Shown here: one piece after another, positions 8,965-17,948 of the stretch
How the letters are laid out: every line of letters begins with the position of its first letter
How positions within the stretch are numbered: the first letter of the stretch is position 1
Assembly: GCA_014874485.1 (NCBI GenBank)
Contig: JADBJK010000074.1
Coordinates: 122,644 to 186,643 of the forward strand
Reading direction: 5' to 3'
DNA length: 64,000 nucleotides
Source of the DNA: Chloroflexota bacterium
GTDB taxonomy: Bacteria; Chloroflexota; Anaerolineae; DTLA01
Made by a program: the position numbers and the translations under genes
The notes under the pieces: model-generated
Database searches by the model: none
Told to the model about the DNA's origin: nothing
Seen by the model: the letters and a program-made list of their open reading frames with translations, nothing else

Positions 8965-9408
8965 TACTTTACCACAGGGATTCTGGATAGTACGTCATTG
9001 CGAGGGCGCGGAGTGCCCGTAGGGACAATTCATGAATTGTCCCGAAGAATCTCGCCAACCGAGATGCTTCGCTTCGCTCAGCATGACAGATGGAGCGGGA
9101 GATTGCTTCGCTTCGCTCGCAATGACAGGGACTCTGTCATTCTGAGCGGCGAAGCCGCGAAGAATCTCGCCAGCCGAGATGCTTCGCTTCGCTCAGTATG
9201 ACAGATGGAGCGGGAGATTGCTTCACTTCGCTCGCAATGACAGGGACTCTGTCATTCTGAGCGGCGAAGCCGCGAAGAATCTCGCCAACCGAGGTGCTTC
9301 GCTCCCAGTGACGTGAGGGGCACGTGCGACGCACCTCCGAGGTGCGTCGCACGTGGGGATGCTCCGCTCGCAAGGACAGCGGGCGATTTTCCCTGAGGTC
9401 AAGTACGA
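8965..9408. repeat. Composite repeat element between yidD and yidC
   Basis: No gene is visible in the 482 bp between yidD and yidC. The element is bounded by imperfect inverted ends, TACTTTACCACAGGGA at 8965 and TCCCTGAGGTCAAGTA ending at 9407. Inside, a 115-bp unit beginning GAAGAATCTCG repeats in tandem from 9044 and 9159, with a third partial copy from 9274. A copy of the GTAGGGACAATTCA palindrome lies at 9019-9043 and a 35-bp GTGCGTCGCAC palindrome at 9321-9355. The result looks like nested insertion of several palindromic units. Confidence 0.85.
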
Positions 9409-9446
9409 GGGCATGGGAAAGCAATCGGAGAGGATATAGAGGGTAG

Positions 9447-10316
9447 ATGGACATTATCGTAGTGCCGATTATGGCAGCCCTGGAGGGCATCAGTTCGGCG
9501 TTGTCGGCGGTGGGGATACCGTACAGTTTCGGCTTCGCCATCATCATCTTCACGCTGCTCATCAAGCTGCTGACCGCGCCGCTCAACGCCAAGCAGATCA
9601 AGTCCTCCAAGGCGGTGCAGGAACTCCAGCCGAAACTGCAGGAACTGCAGAAGAAGTACAAGGACAACAAAGAGGAACTGGCCAAGCGCCAGATGGAGTT
9701 GTACAAGGAGGCGGGCGTCAACCCGCTGGGCGGCTGTCTCCCGACCTTGATCCAGTTCCCCATCTGGATCGGCCTGTACCAGGCGCTGTACCACCTGGCC
9801 CAGTCGGGCAAACTGGCGGAGGGCTTCCTGTGGATTCCCAGCCTGGCCGAGCCGACCAACGGCAATTGGCTGCTGCAAAACCCGGCCAACTGGGATTTGG
9901 CCTACGTCGGGGCGTACATCATCCTTCCCATCCTCACGGTGGTAACGCAGATTCTGCTCCAGAAGATGATGACGCCGAAGGACGCCGACCCGCAGACCTC
10001 GTCCATCAACCAGGCCATGATGTTCATGCCGCTGATGTTCGGGTTCTTTGCGATTCAGGTTCCTTCGGGCTTGAGCCTCTACTGGGTTACGATGAACATC
10101 TTCAGCATGGTGCAGCAGTACCTGATGACCGGCTGGGGCGGGCTGGCGCCCAAGAAGAAAGGCGAGCCGACGCAGAAACCCAAGGAGCCGGTGAAGCCAG
10201 AGCCTGTTCAGAAGGCGAAGGAGCCGGCGAAGACGGAGCCTGCGCCTGCCGCCACCCGGCCGGCCGCATCACCGAAGAAAGGACAGGTAACGCGTGCGAG
10301 GAAACGAAAGCGTTGA
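9447..10316 (+). CDS. yidC: Membrane protein insertase YidC/Oxa1
   Basis: A 289-residue insertase that folds and inserts inner-membrane proteins alone or with SecYEG. It has the short Oxa1-type architecture: hydrophobic segments near residues 5-45, a charged coiled hairpin (about 50-90), and helices near 95-120, 155-175 and 190-225. The GGCLPTLIQFPIWIGLYQAL stretch and the PSGLSLYW motif are diagnostic. The C-terminus is a Lys/Pro/Ala-rich tail that could contact ribosomes. There is no large periplasmic domain of the proteobacterial kind. jag begins inside its last codons. Confidence 0.95.
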   Translation: MDIIVVPIMAALEGISSALSAVGIPYSFGFAIIIFTLLIKLLTAPLNAKQIKSSKAVQELQPKLQELQKKYKDNKEELAKRQMELYKEAGVNPLGGCLPTLIQFPIWIGLYQALYHLAQSGKLAEGFLWIPSLAEPTNGNWLLQNPANWDLAYVGAYIILPILTVVTQILLQKMMTPKDADPQTSSINQAMMFMPLMFGFFAIQVPSGLSLYWVTMNIFSMVQQYLMTGWGGLAPKKKGEPTQKPKEPVKPEPVQKAKEPAKTEPAPAATRPAASPKKGQVTRARKRKR

Positions 10317-11019
10317 GTTCACCGGCAAGACCGTTGACGAGGCCGTAGAGAAGGCCCTTGCCGCCCTGGGCAAGACCAGGGACGAGGTGGAGATCACCGT
10401 GCTGTCCGAGGGCAGTCGTGGCCTCTTGGGCATCGGGGGCGAGAGCGCCCGTGTGGCGGTGCGCGTCCTGGAGGCACCCGCACAGACGCCCGCGCCGCCC
10501 GAACCCCAGCCCGCGCAGCCGCCTGCCGCCGAGTCGGCCGAGGACGATGCGCTCGCCGCCACCGCCAAGGAGACCCTTGAGACGATCATTCGCCTGATGG
10601 GGGTGCAGGCGCGCGTGGAGATCCTGCGCAATGTGGAACTGCCCGGCGTGGACCAGGTGCCGTTTGTGTTGAACATCCAGGCAGACGAGGACCTGGGCAT
10701 TCTCATCGGGCGACGCGCCGAGACCCTGTCGGCGTTGCAGTACCTCACGCGCCTCATCGTGGGCCACAAGACCAAGATGTGGTCCGATTTCGCCGTGGAC
10801 GTGCAGTCGTACCGCGTGCGGCGTGGCCATGCGCTCCAGAACCTGGCCCGTCGGATGGCCGAGCGCGTGCAGGAGACCCATCGGGCGGTGGCGCTGGAGG
10901 CGATGCCCCCTGCCGAGCGCCGCATCGTGCACCTGGCCCTGCGCGACCATCCCCACGTGGTAACGCAGAGCATCGGCGAAGGCGAAAACCGCAAAGTCAT
11001 GATCCTGCCAAAAGAATGA
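10294..11019 (+). CDS. jag: Jag/KhpB RNA-binding protein (Jag-N, KH, R3H domains)
   Basis: A 241-residue protein with an N-terminal Jag domain (FTGKTVDEAVEKAL..., then GLLGIGG), a Pro/Ala linker around residues 65-85, a KH domain around 90-165 with the GRRAETL loop, and a C-terminal R3H motif RRIVH. In Gram-positives KhpB binds RNA with KhpA and influences cell division and envelope growth. The start is the GTG at 10294, inside the end of yidC (23-nt overlap). The stop overlaps the next start by 4 nt. Confidence 0.92.
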   Translation: MRGNESVEFTGKTVDEAVEKALAALGKTRDEVEITVLSEGSRGLLGIGGESARVAVRVLEAPAQTPAPPEPQPAQPPAAESAEDDALAATAKETLETIIRLMGVQARVEILRNVELPGVDQVPFVLNIQADEDLGILIGRRAETLSALQYLTRLIVGHKTKMWSDFAVDVQSYRVRRGHALQNLARRMAERVQETHRAVALEAMPPAERRIVHLALRDHPHVVTQSIGEGENRKVMILPKE

Positions 11020-11858
11020 ACACGCCTGATTACCTCGTCATCGGCGCAGTAACGAAGGACATCGTCCCGCAGGGCTACCGCCCAGGTGGGACGGTTACGT
11101 ACTCTTCGGTTACGGTGCAGAACCTGGGGCTTCAGGCGGGGGTTGTAACGCGGGCCGACCCGACCATGGACTTCTCGCTGCTGACGGACAAGGGGATTTG
11201 GGTGGCGTCCGCCCCGTCGGCGCAGACCACCACGTTTGAGAACATCTACGTGGGCGACCGCCGCACGCAGTACATTCGCGCGGTCGCCGATGCCATCACG
11301 CCAGACGACGTTCCCGCTGCCTGGCGTTCGGCGCCCATCGTGCACCTGGGGCCGCTGGCCCAGGAGATGGACGAGGCCATCGTGGAGTTGTTCCCGCACG
11401 CCCTCATCGGCGTTACGCCCCAGGGGTGGATGCGGCAGTGGGACGGGACGGGCAAGGTCTCGCCGAAGGTGTGGGAGCGGGCCGAGTACCTGCTGCCCCG
11501 CGCCGATGTGCTGGTCATCAGCGAGGAGGACATCGGCGGCAACCTGGGACTCGTGGAGTTCTACATTCGCCTGGCCCGCATCGTTGTCGTAACCAACGGG
11601 TGGAAGGGGTCCACCGTGTACGCCAACGGCGAGTGCCGCCAGTTGCCGCCCCGAATCGCGCGTGAGGTGGACCCGACGGGCGCGGGCGACGTGTACGCGG
11701 CGGCCTATCTGGTCGCGCTCCATGAGCAGGGCGATCCGTTCGCGGCGGCGCGCTTCGCCAACGTCGTGGCCTCGTTCTCGGTGGAGGCGCTGGGCGTGGA
11801 CGGCATCCCCACCCGTCAGCAGGTGGTGGACTATCTCGCGCAGCACGGCGGAGCCTAA
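11016..11858 (+). CDS. PfkB-family carbohydrate kinase
   Basis: A 280-residue ribokinase-fold protein. The C-terminal PfkB signature is clear as DPTGAGDVYAAAYL, containing the GAGD anion hole and catalytic aspartate; the N-terminus has the expected GAVTKD strand and a GGTVTYSS substrate loop. The phosphate-accepting substrate (sugar, nucleoside or inositol-like) is not evident. It starts in the ATGA overlap with jag and so probably shares that transcript, which is an unusual passenger between jag and parA. Confidence 0.85.
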   Translation: MNTPDYLVIGAVTKDIVPQGYRPGGTVTYSSVTVQNLGLQAGVVTRADPTMDFSLLTDKGIWVASAPSAQTTTFENIYVGDRRTQYIRAVADAITPDDVPAAWRSAPIVHLGPLAQEMDEAIVELFPHALIGVTPQGWMRQWDGTGKVSPKVWERAEYLLPRADVLVISEEDIGGNLGLVEFYIRLARIVVVTNGWKGSTVYANGECRQLPPRIAREVDPTGAGDVYAAAYLVALHEQGDPFAAARFANVVASFSVEALGVDGIPTRQQVVDYLAQHGGA

Positions 11859-11920
11859 CCGTGGGGCTAGAGGGGCCTGCGCGAGTGCCCCTGTATCCTT
11901 GAGCGCATGGCGAAAACAGC

Positions 11921-12685
11921 ATGACGCGCATCTATGCCCTTGCGAATCAAAAAGGCGGGGTCGGCAAGACCACGACCGCTGTGAACCTGGGGGCCTACCT
12001 GGCGCAGGCGGGCGCTCGCGTCCTGCTGGTGGACGCCGACCCGCAGGCCAACGCTACCAGCAGCCTGGGCGTGGACAAGCACAAGATGCGGCGCTCGGTG
12101 TACGACGGCCTGGTGAACGGCGTCCCGCTGGAGAACATCGTCGTGCTGTCGCGCCTGCTGCGGCTAGACCTGGTGCCATCCTCGCCTGCGCTGGCGGGCG
12201 CGGAAGTGGAGATGGTCCCCATGGAGCGCCGCGAGTACCTGCTCCGCCAGGCGCTGCACTCCATCCGCGCGCGCTATGACTACATCCTGATTGACACCCC
12301 GCCCAGCCTGGGCCTGCTCACCCTCAACGCGCTCACCGCCGCCGACGATGGGGTCATCATCCCCGTGCAGTGCGAATACCTGGCGCTGGAGGGGTTGAGC
12401 GAACTCCTGCGCACCATTGACCTGGTGCGGAACCGCCTCAACCCGCTGGTGCGGGTGGCGGGCGTGGTGCTGACCATGTACGACGTGCGCACGAACCTGG
12501 CCCAGCAGGTGGTGGAGCAGGTGCGCAAGCACTTCGGCGACCTGGTGTTCCAGACGGTGATTCCGCGGAGCGTGCGGCTGGGCGAAGCGCCGTCCTACGG
12601 CGAGCCGATTCTCACCTACGCGCCTGGGTCGCCGGGCGCGGCTGCCTACGAGGCCCTGGCCCGCGAACTGAAGGCGCGGGGCTAG
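11921..12685 (+). CDS. parA: Chromosome partitioning ATPase ParA/Soj
   Basis: A 254-residue deviant Walker ATPase that segregates chromosomal origins with ParB and often regulates replication initiation. The motif KGGVGKTT is at residues 11-18, followed by VDADPQANAT and LIDTPPSLG. There is no N-terminal helix-turn-helix, as expected for the chromosomal Soj type. parB follows after 25 nt. The ribosome-binding site is weak, so the exact start is less certain than the identity. Confidence 0.95.
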   Translation: MTRIYALANQKGGVGKTTTAVNLGAYLAQAGARVLLVDADPQANATSSLGVDKHKMRRSVYDGLVNGVPLENIVVLSRLLRLDLVPSSPALAGAEVEMVPMERREYLLRQALHSIRARYDYILIDTPPSLGLLTLNALTAADDGVIIPVQCEYLALEGLSELLRTIDLVRNRLNPLVRVAGVVLTMYDVRTNLAQQVVEQVRKHFGDLVFQTVIPRSVRLGEAPSYGEPILTYAPGSPGAAAYEALARELKARG

Positions 12686-12710
12686 CCCGCAGGCGATGGG
12701 GAGGTGATCC

Positions 12711-13601
12711 ATGGCGAAGGAGAAGCGAGGTCTGGGCAGAGGACTGGACGCACTCATTCCGTCGGCTCCCGCGGGCGAGCGACCGGCGGGCGGCCCTGCG
12801 GAAGTCCCCGTCTCGGCCATTTCGCCGAACCCGCGCCAGCCCCGCCAACGCCAAGACCCCGATGCCCTGCGCGAACTGGCCGATTCCATCCGCGAGCACG
12901 GCCTCATCCAGCCCCTGGTGGTGAGCGAGGCCGAGGACTCGCTGCCAGGCGCGCCGCGCTATCAACTCATCGCGGGCGAGCGGCGCTGGCTCGCGGCCCA
13001 GATGGCGGGGTTGACCCACGTGCCCGTGGTGGTCAAGGAGGCCACGCCCCAGCAATCGCTGGAACTGGCCCTGGTGGAGAACATTCAGCGCGCCGACCTG
13101 AACCCGCTGGAGGAGGCCCAGGCGTACCAGCAACTGGTGGACGAATTCGGCCTGACCCAGGAGCAGGTCGCCGCGCGCGTGGGCAAGAGCCGCGTGGCCG
13201 TTACCAACACGCTGCGCCTGCTGCGCCTGGCGGACGATGCGAAGGCCGCGCTCCTGTCGGGCGAGATCAGCGAGGGGCACGCCCGCGCCATCCTGGCGCT
13301 GGAGTCGCCGGAGTTGCAATCACAGGCGCTGCGCCTCATCGTGCGCAACGGGCTGAACGTGCGCCAGGCCGAGGAGTTGGTGCGCCGGATGCAAGCGCCG
13401 CCCCGCGCCAAGGAGCCGCCCCCGCCCCCATCGCCGGAGGTCAAGTCGCTGCAGTCGCGCCTGGAAGCCGCGCTGAACACGCGGGTGCAACTGGAGCGCG
13501 GGAAGAAAGGCGGGCGGCTGGTGATCCACTTCTACTCGGAAGAGGAACTGGAGGCCATCTGCGGCATCCTGCTGCGCGAAGAGGACGGCATCCGCGAATA
13601 A
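12711..13601 (+). CDS. parB: ParB/Spo0J partition protein and CTPase
   Basis: A 296-residue protein that loads at parS sites as a CTP-dependent clamp and recruits SMC. The N-terminus carries the ParA-stimulating KRGLGRGLDALIP motif. The CTP-binding region shows GERRWLAA and ENIQRADLNPLEEA, followed by a helix-turn-helix (TQEQVAARVGKSRVAVTNTLRL) and a C-terminal dimerisation domain after a Pro-rich linker. GGAGG precedes the ATG. Its last eight codons are duplicated downstream of the stop. Confidence 0.96.
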   Translation: MAKEKRGLGRGLDALIPSAPAGERPAGGPAEVPVSAISPNPRQPRQRQDPDALRELADSIREHGLIQPLVVSEAEDSLPGAPRYQLIAGERRWLAAQMAGLTHVPVVVKEATPQQSLELALVENIQRADLNPLEEAQAYQQLVDEFGLTQEQVAARVGKSRVAVTNTLRLLRLADDAKAALLSGEISEGHARAILALESPELQSQALRLIVRNGLNVRQAEELVRRMQAPPRAKEPPPPPSPEVKSLQSRLEAALNTRVQLERGKKGGRLVIHFYSEEELEAICGILLREEDGIRE

Positions 13602-13764
13602 CACGAATCTACGCGAATGGCAGGGGTAGCGGTTGCCACGGGGAAGATAGCCCGCGTTCATTGCGAGCAGCGCGAGGAGGATGGTATCCGCGAATAACAC
13701 GAATCTACGCGAATGGTAGGGATGGCGGTTGCCACGGGGAAGATAGTCCGCGGTCATTGCGAGC
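13574..13764. repeat. Two-copy 95-bp direct repeat duplicating the parB 3' end
   Basis: Copy 1 is 13574-13668 and copy 2 is 13670-13764, differing at 8 of 95 positions. Each starts GCGCGA-GAGGA and ends CATTGCGAGC. Copy 1 holds the last parB codons (EEDGIRE and the stop). In copy 2 the same codons differ only by three synonymous third-base changes. Both copies contain AACACGAATCTACGCGAATGG, a unit partly repeated in the opposite orientation near 14100. Confidence 0.9.
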
Positions 13765-14131
13765 GAAGCGAAGCATCTCGGTTGACGAGATTCTTCGCGG
13801 CTCCGCCGCTCAGAATGACAGAAACCCTGTCATTGCGAGCGATGCATCCCCACCTGCGACGCACCTTGGAGGTGCGTCGCACGTGCCCCTCACGTCACTG
13901 GGAGCGAGGCATCTCGGTTGGCAAGATTCTTCGGCGCTGCGCGCCTCAGTAGGGACAATTCATGAATTGTCCCTACGGGCGCTGTGTGCCCTCGCAATGA
14001 CACAGCATCAGGAGCGCCTGTGGCCAAGTCGGAGTGTGTACTTAGGAGCGTGCACTTGCGACGCATTTCCAAGGTGCGTCGCAAGTGAATCCCGCGGATC
14101 ATTCGCGGCCATTCGTGTGATTCGTGGATAC
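13765..14131. repeat. Mosaic of palindromic repeat units before the amidohydrolase gene
   Basis: No gene is evident. The order is a GAAGCATCTCGGTTGACGAG / ATTCTTCGCGG hairpin (13766-13822), a GTGCGTCGCAC palindrome (13851-13885) within an inverted copy of the module at 9300-9360, the perfect 28-bp palindrome at 13949-13976, another GTGCGTCGCAC-type palindrome (14053-14087), and an inverted ATTCGTGTGATTCGTGG unit at 14110-14126. Confidence 0.8.
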
Positions 14132-14175
14132 CTCTGCGCGGCCCTGGCTTGCCGATTCCGTTGGAGTGTTGCCCG

Positions 14176-15792
14176 ATGAGAACTGCCGACTGGGTTCTGT
14201 ACAACGCCCGCATCTACACCATGGACAAGCGCCTGCCGGTGGCCGCGTCCATCGCCATCTCCGCCAGCCGAATCCTGGCCGTGTCCGAGCGGGCCGATGA
14301 CCTCATGCCGCTCCTGTCGCCGGCAGGGCAGGCCCTTGACCTGCGCGGCGCAACCGTCCTGCCCGGCTTCACCGACGGGCACGTGCACTTCCTGGAGTAC
14401 GCGCAGAAGTTGCAGCGCCTGGCACTGGACGGGCTGGCGTCGCTGGACGCGGTGCTGGAAGCGGTCGCGCGGCGGGTGTCCCAGACCCGCCCCGGCGAGT
14501 GGATTCTGGGCGGCGGCTGGGATCGCAACCTGTGGCCCGACCCCCGCTTCCCCACGCGCCACCACCTGGACCGCATCGCGCCCGACATCCCCATCGCGCT
14601 GGACAGCAAGGACCTGCACAGCGTGTGGGTGAACAGCCGCACCCTGGAACTCGCCGGCATCACCCGCGACACGCCCGACCCCGAAGGCGGCGAGATTGAG
14701 CGCGACGAACACGGCGAGCCGACGGGCATCCTCAAGGAGAACGCCTGCAGATTGCTCAGCACCGTCATCCCCGTGCCGGGCCGCGAGGAGATGGTGCGCG
14801 CGCTGCGAGAGGCCATCGCCCGCGCCCACGCCGCAGGCATCACCGGCATCCACAACTGCGAGAAGGCCGAGGCGCTGGCGCTGTTCGGCATCCTGCACCA
14901 GCGCGGCGAGTTGACCCTGCGCGTGCTGGCGCACCTGAACAAGGACACCGCCGACGACGCCATCCGCGCGGGCGTGTTCACCGGCCTGGGCGACGCGACC
15001 CTGCGCATCGGCGGGCTGAAACTGTTCGCCGACGGCTCGCTGGGTTCCCGCACCGCCTACATGCTCCAGCCCTTTGAGGGGACGGACAACTGCGGCATCT
15101 GCACCATGACGAAGGCGGAGATGCGCGAGTGGGTGCTGCGCGCGTGCGATGCGGGCATCAGCGCGACGATTCACGCCATCGGCGACCGCGCCAACCGCGA
15201 GGTGCTGGACGTGCTCGCGGAGGCCCGCCAGCGCGAGAACACCCTGCGCCCGCCGCTGCGCCACCGCATTGAGCACGCGCAACTCCTCACCGAGGAGGAC
15301 ATCCCCCGCTTCGCCGCGCTGGACATCATCGCGTCGGTGCAGCCCATGCACGCCACCGCCGACTACGAGATGGTGGACCGGTACTGGGGCGCGCGGGGGC
15401 GGTGGGCCTATCCGTTCCGCTCGCTGCTGGCGCGGGGCACGCGGCTGGCCTTCGGCTCCGACTGCCCGGTGGAGCGGTTTGACCCGCTGCTGGGGATTCA
15501 CGCCGCGGTTACGCGCCGACGCCCGGACGGCAGCCCCGGCCCCGACGGCTGGCAACCGCAGGAGCGGCTGACGGTGGAGGAGGCCGTCCGCGCGTTCACC
15601 ATGGGCAACGCCTACGCGGCGGGGCTGGAGGGGCAGTTGGGCTCCATCACGCCCGGCAAACTGGCCGACCTGGTGGTGCTGTCGGACGACATCTTCGCCA
15701 TAGACCCGATGGCGATTCCGACGGTGCGGGTGCTGGGCACCTTCTTCGGCGGGCGGCTGGTGTACGCCCACGAGGGCGCGGCGTGGGGTTAG
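14176..15792 (+). CDS. Amidohydrolase of the YtcJ-like family
   Basis: A 538-residue metal-dependent hydrolase of the amidohydrolase superfamily. Metal-site motifs are visible in order: GHVHF near residue 67, the KLFADGSLGS strand, HAIGDRAN, HRIEHAQ and FGSDCPV. Both ends form the expected beta-sandwich, with the final GKLADLVVL strand. YtcJ-like enzymes hydrolyse N-substituted amides or formamides, but the substrate here cannot be assigned. I use the ATG at 14176 rather than one nine codons upstream. Its stop overlaps the convergent selB stop by 4 nt. Confidence 0.87.
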   Translation: MRTADWVLYNARIYTMDKRLPVAASIAISASRILAVSERADDLMPLLSPAGQALDLRGATVLPGFTDGHVHFLEYAQKLQRLALDGLASLDAVLEAVARRVSQTRPGEWILGGGWDRNLWPDPRFPTRHHLDRIAPDIPIALDSKDLHSVWVNSRTLELAGITRDTPDPEGGEIERDEHGEPTGILKENACRLLSTVIPVPGREEMVRALREAIARAHAAGITGIHNCEKAEALALFGILHQRGELTLRVLAHLNKDTADDAIRAGVFTGLGDATLRIGGLKLFADGSLGSRTAYMLQPFEGTDNCGICTMTKAEMREWVLRACDAGISATIHAIGDRANREVLDVLAEARQRENTLRPPLRHRIEHAQLLTEEDIPRFAALDIIASVQPMHATADYEMVDRYWGARGRWAYPFRSLLARGTRLAFGSDCPVERFDPLLGIHAAVTRRRPDGSPGPDGWQPQERLTVEEAVRAFTMGNAYAAGLEGQLGSITPGKLADLVVLSDDIFAIDPMAIPTVRVLGTFFGGRLVYAHEGAAWG

Positions 15793-17681
15793 GGGGACCG
15801 CAGCACGCGCTCATCCCCCACGCGGCGGGTTACCTTGCGCTGGTCCAGGTGTTCCATCAGCGCCAGGGCGTACTTGCGGCTGGCGTTGAACATGTCCCGC
15901 ACCTGCGCCACGGTGATGGAGCCGTGCTCCTGGATGAACCGCACCACGCGGTCCACCATCTCCTGATAGGTCTCGGCGAGGAACACCACGTCGGCGCTCA
16001 CCTTCACCAGGCGGCCCTGCTCCACCAGCGCGTTGAACGCCTCGGCGCCGACGGCCTGCTCGCACTCGCTGACCGACGGCGTGGCGTAGGGCGAGCGGCG
16101 GAACGCGGCCAGGAGCGCGTCCACCTTCGCCTGCTCGTCGGGGCGGAAGTGGGGCTTGTGCGAGGGCAGGCGCAGCGTCGTCTCGTCGTCGGCGATGGCG
16201 CCCTCGCCCGCGGCCCGCTGGATGACCTCGGCGAACAGGCGCGGCGGCAACTTCAGGCGGCTCTTCACCTCTTCCTTCGGCATGCCGAGCCGGGCGGGAT
16301 ACTGCCCGTGATACGCGGCGAGGAGGTCGGTCAACTGGCCCACGAGGGCTTGCCACGCGCCCGGCGTGGTAACGAACGTCTGGTCGCCCAGCGCCTTGTC
16401 GCCCAGGGCCATCGCCTGCCCCTGCTCCACGAGCCGCGCCAGGGCCTCGGACACCGCCTCGCGCGGAAGCCCACTCTTGCGCATCACCTCGGCCACTTCC
16501 TGGGGCGGCGGCGACTCCAGCGCCTGCAGGATGATCTCCTCCGGCGTGCCGTGGGCGGCGGTCTCCAGTTGGGCGATGACGGCGGCCTGCTTGCGCCGGT
16601 ACTTGCGGCCCGGGTGGGGGTTGACGATGACCCCGCCGCCGATGGTGAGGCTGGGCGAGGGCTGGCGGATGACGAAGCGGTCGCCCCGAACCAGCGGGAC
16701 AGGGTCGCTGAGGGCCAACTGCGCCCACCCTTCGCGCCCGGGGGCTAGCGCGTCTTCCTCCAGCAGTCGCACGCGCGCCATGACCTCCGCCGAGCCGCAG
16801 AAGAACTCCACCTCCTGCCCGTGCTTCAGGGCGCGAGGGGCGTCGTCCAGGCTCTTGAGTCGCACATCGGCCAGCAGGGTGGGGTGCAGCCAGCCGGGGG
16901 CCGTTACGACGTTGCCGCGCTGGACCTGGTCGGTGTTCACGCCGGTCAGGTTCACCGCCACGCGACTGCCGGGCATCGCCACGTCCACCTTCTGCTTGTG
17001 CGTCTGGAGACCGCGGATGCGCGCCTTCAGGCCCTGCGGCTGGATTTCCACCTCCTGGCCGACGCGCAGCGAGCCGTCTATCAGCGTGCCGGTAACGACG
17101 GTGCCGAAGCCCGCGATGCTGAAGACCCGGTCCACGGGGAGGCGGGGACGCCCGCGGTCGGGGCGCGGGGGAATCGCGCTCAGGATGCGCTCCAAGCCCG
17201 CCAGGAGTTCGGGGATGCCCTCGCGCGTGCGGGCCGACACCGGCACGACGGGCGCGCCCTCCAGCACCGTCCCCTCCAGCGTCTCGGCCACGTCGGCCAT
17301 CACCAGGTCCAGCCACTCGGGGTCTTCCACCAGGTCCTTCTTCGTGAGGGCGACGATGCCGTTGCGCACCTGCAGGAGGTCCAGGATGTCCAGGTGCTCG
17401 CGGGTCTGGGGCATGACGCCCTCATCGGCAGCGATGACCAGGATGGCAGCGTCAATCCCGCCCACGCCGGCCAGCATGTTCTTGATGAAGTCCTTGTGGC
17501 CGGGAACGTCCACGATGCCGACCGATTCGCCGTTGGGCAGCGTGAGCCAGGCGAACCCCAGGTCAATGGTCATCTCGCGCTCTTTCTCTTCCTTCAGGCG
17601 GTCCGGGTCTATGCCGGTGAGCGCCTTGACCAGCGTGGACTTGCCGTGATCCACATGTCCCGCGGTGCCGATGACGTGCAT
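15789..17681 (-). CDS. selB: Selenocysteine-specific translation elongation factor SelB
   Basis: A 630-residue GTPase that delivers Sec-tRNA to UGA codons by binding a SECIS hairpin in the mRNA. The EF-Tu-like G domain shows GHVDHGKST (about residues 8-16), DVPGHKDF and TKKD; beta-barrel domains follow; the last 250 residues are winged-helix repeats, the part that binds SECIS. I prefer the ATG at 17681, preceded by GGGAG at 8 nt, over one five codons upstream. selA, selD and selC are not in the window. Its presence implies the organism decodes UGA as Sec, which bears on the OsmC-like gene at 44.7 kb. Confidence 0.95.
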   Translation of the reverse strand: MHVIGTAGHVDHGKSTLVKALTGIDPDRLKEEKEREMTIDLGFAWLTLPNGESVGIVDVPGHKDFIKNMLAGVGGIDAAILVIAADEGVMPQTREHLDILDLLQVRNGIVALTKKDLVEDPEWLDLVMADVAETLEGTVLEGAPVVPVSARTREGIPELLAGLERILSAIPPRPDRGRPRLPVDRVFSIAGFGTVVTGTLIDGSLRVGQEVEIQPQGLKARIRGLQTHKQKVDVAMPGSRVAVNLTGVNTDQVQRGNVVTAPGWLHPTLLADVRLKSLDDAPRALKHGQEVEFFCGSAEVMARVRLLEEDALAPGREGWAQLALSDPVPLVRGDRFVIRQPSPSLTIGGGVIVNPHPGRKYRRKQAAVIAQLETAAHGTPEEIILQALESPPPQEVAEVMRKSGLPREAVSEALARLVEQGQAMALGDKALGDQTFVTTPGAWQALVGQLTDLLAAYHGQYPARLGMPKEEVKSRLKLPPRLFAEVIQRAAGEGAIADDETTLRLPSHKPHFRPDEQAKVDALLAAFRRSPYATPSVSECEQAVGAEAFNALVEQGRLVKVSADVVFLAETYQEMVDRVVRFIQEHGSITVAQVRDMFNASRKYALALMEHLDQRKVTRRVGDERVLRSP

Positions 17682-17739
17682 CTGTGCGTCTCCCATCCGT
17701 TGGCTGACCAGTGCTTCGCTACATTGGCTATAGATTGCG

Positions 17740-17948
17740 TGTCATTGCGAGGAGCGTGGCGACGAAGCAATCTCGGTAGAGTGTCATTCTGAGGCGCGGA
17801 GCGCCGAAGAATCTCGTCAACCGAGATGCTTCGCTTCGCAGATGCTTCGCTTCGCAGATGCTTCGCTTCGCTCAGCATGACAGGTGGGGCGTGGGATTGC
17901 TTCGCTTCGCTCGCAATGACAAAGGGCCGTCTCCTCTGTGGTCAAGTG
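17740..17948. repeat. Repeat element between selB and the coiled-coil gene
   Basis: This contains CATTGCGAG-type and GAAGAATCTCG/GAGATGCTTCGC-type hairpins. A 16-bp unit, GATGCTTCGCTTCGCA, is present three times head to tail at 17825-17872. Its right end (reverse complement CACTTGACCACAGAG) abuts the TAG stop of the minus-strand gene at 17949. Confidence 0.85.

Noticed and set aside
8965..9446. A gene in the yidD-yidC gap
   Set aside because: All open frames there are repeat-derived and recur at other repeat loci.
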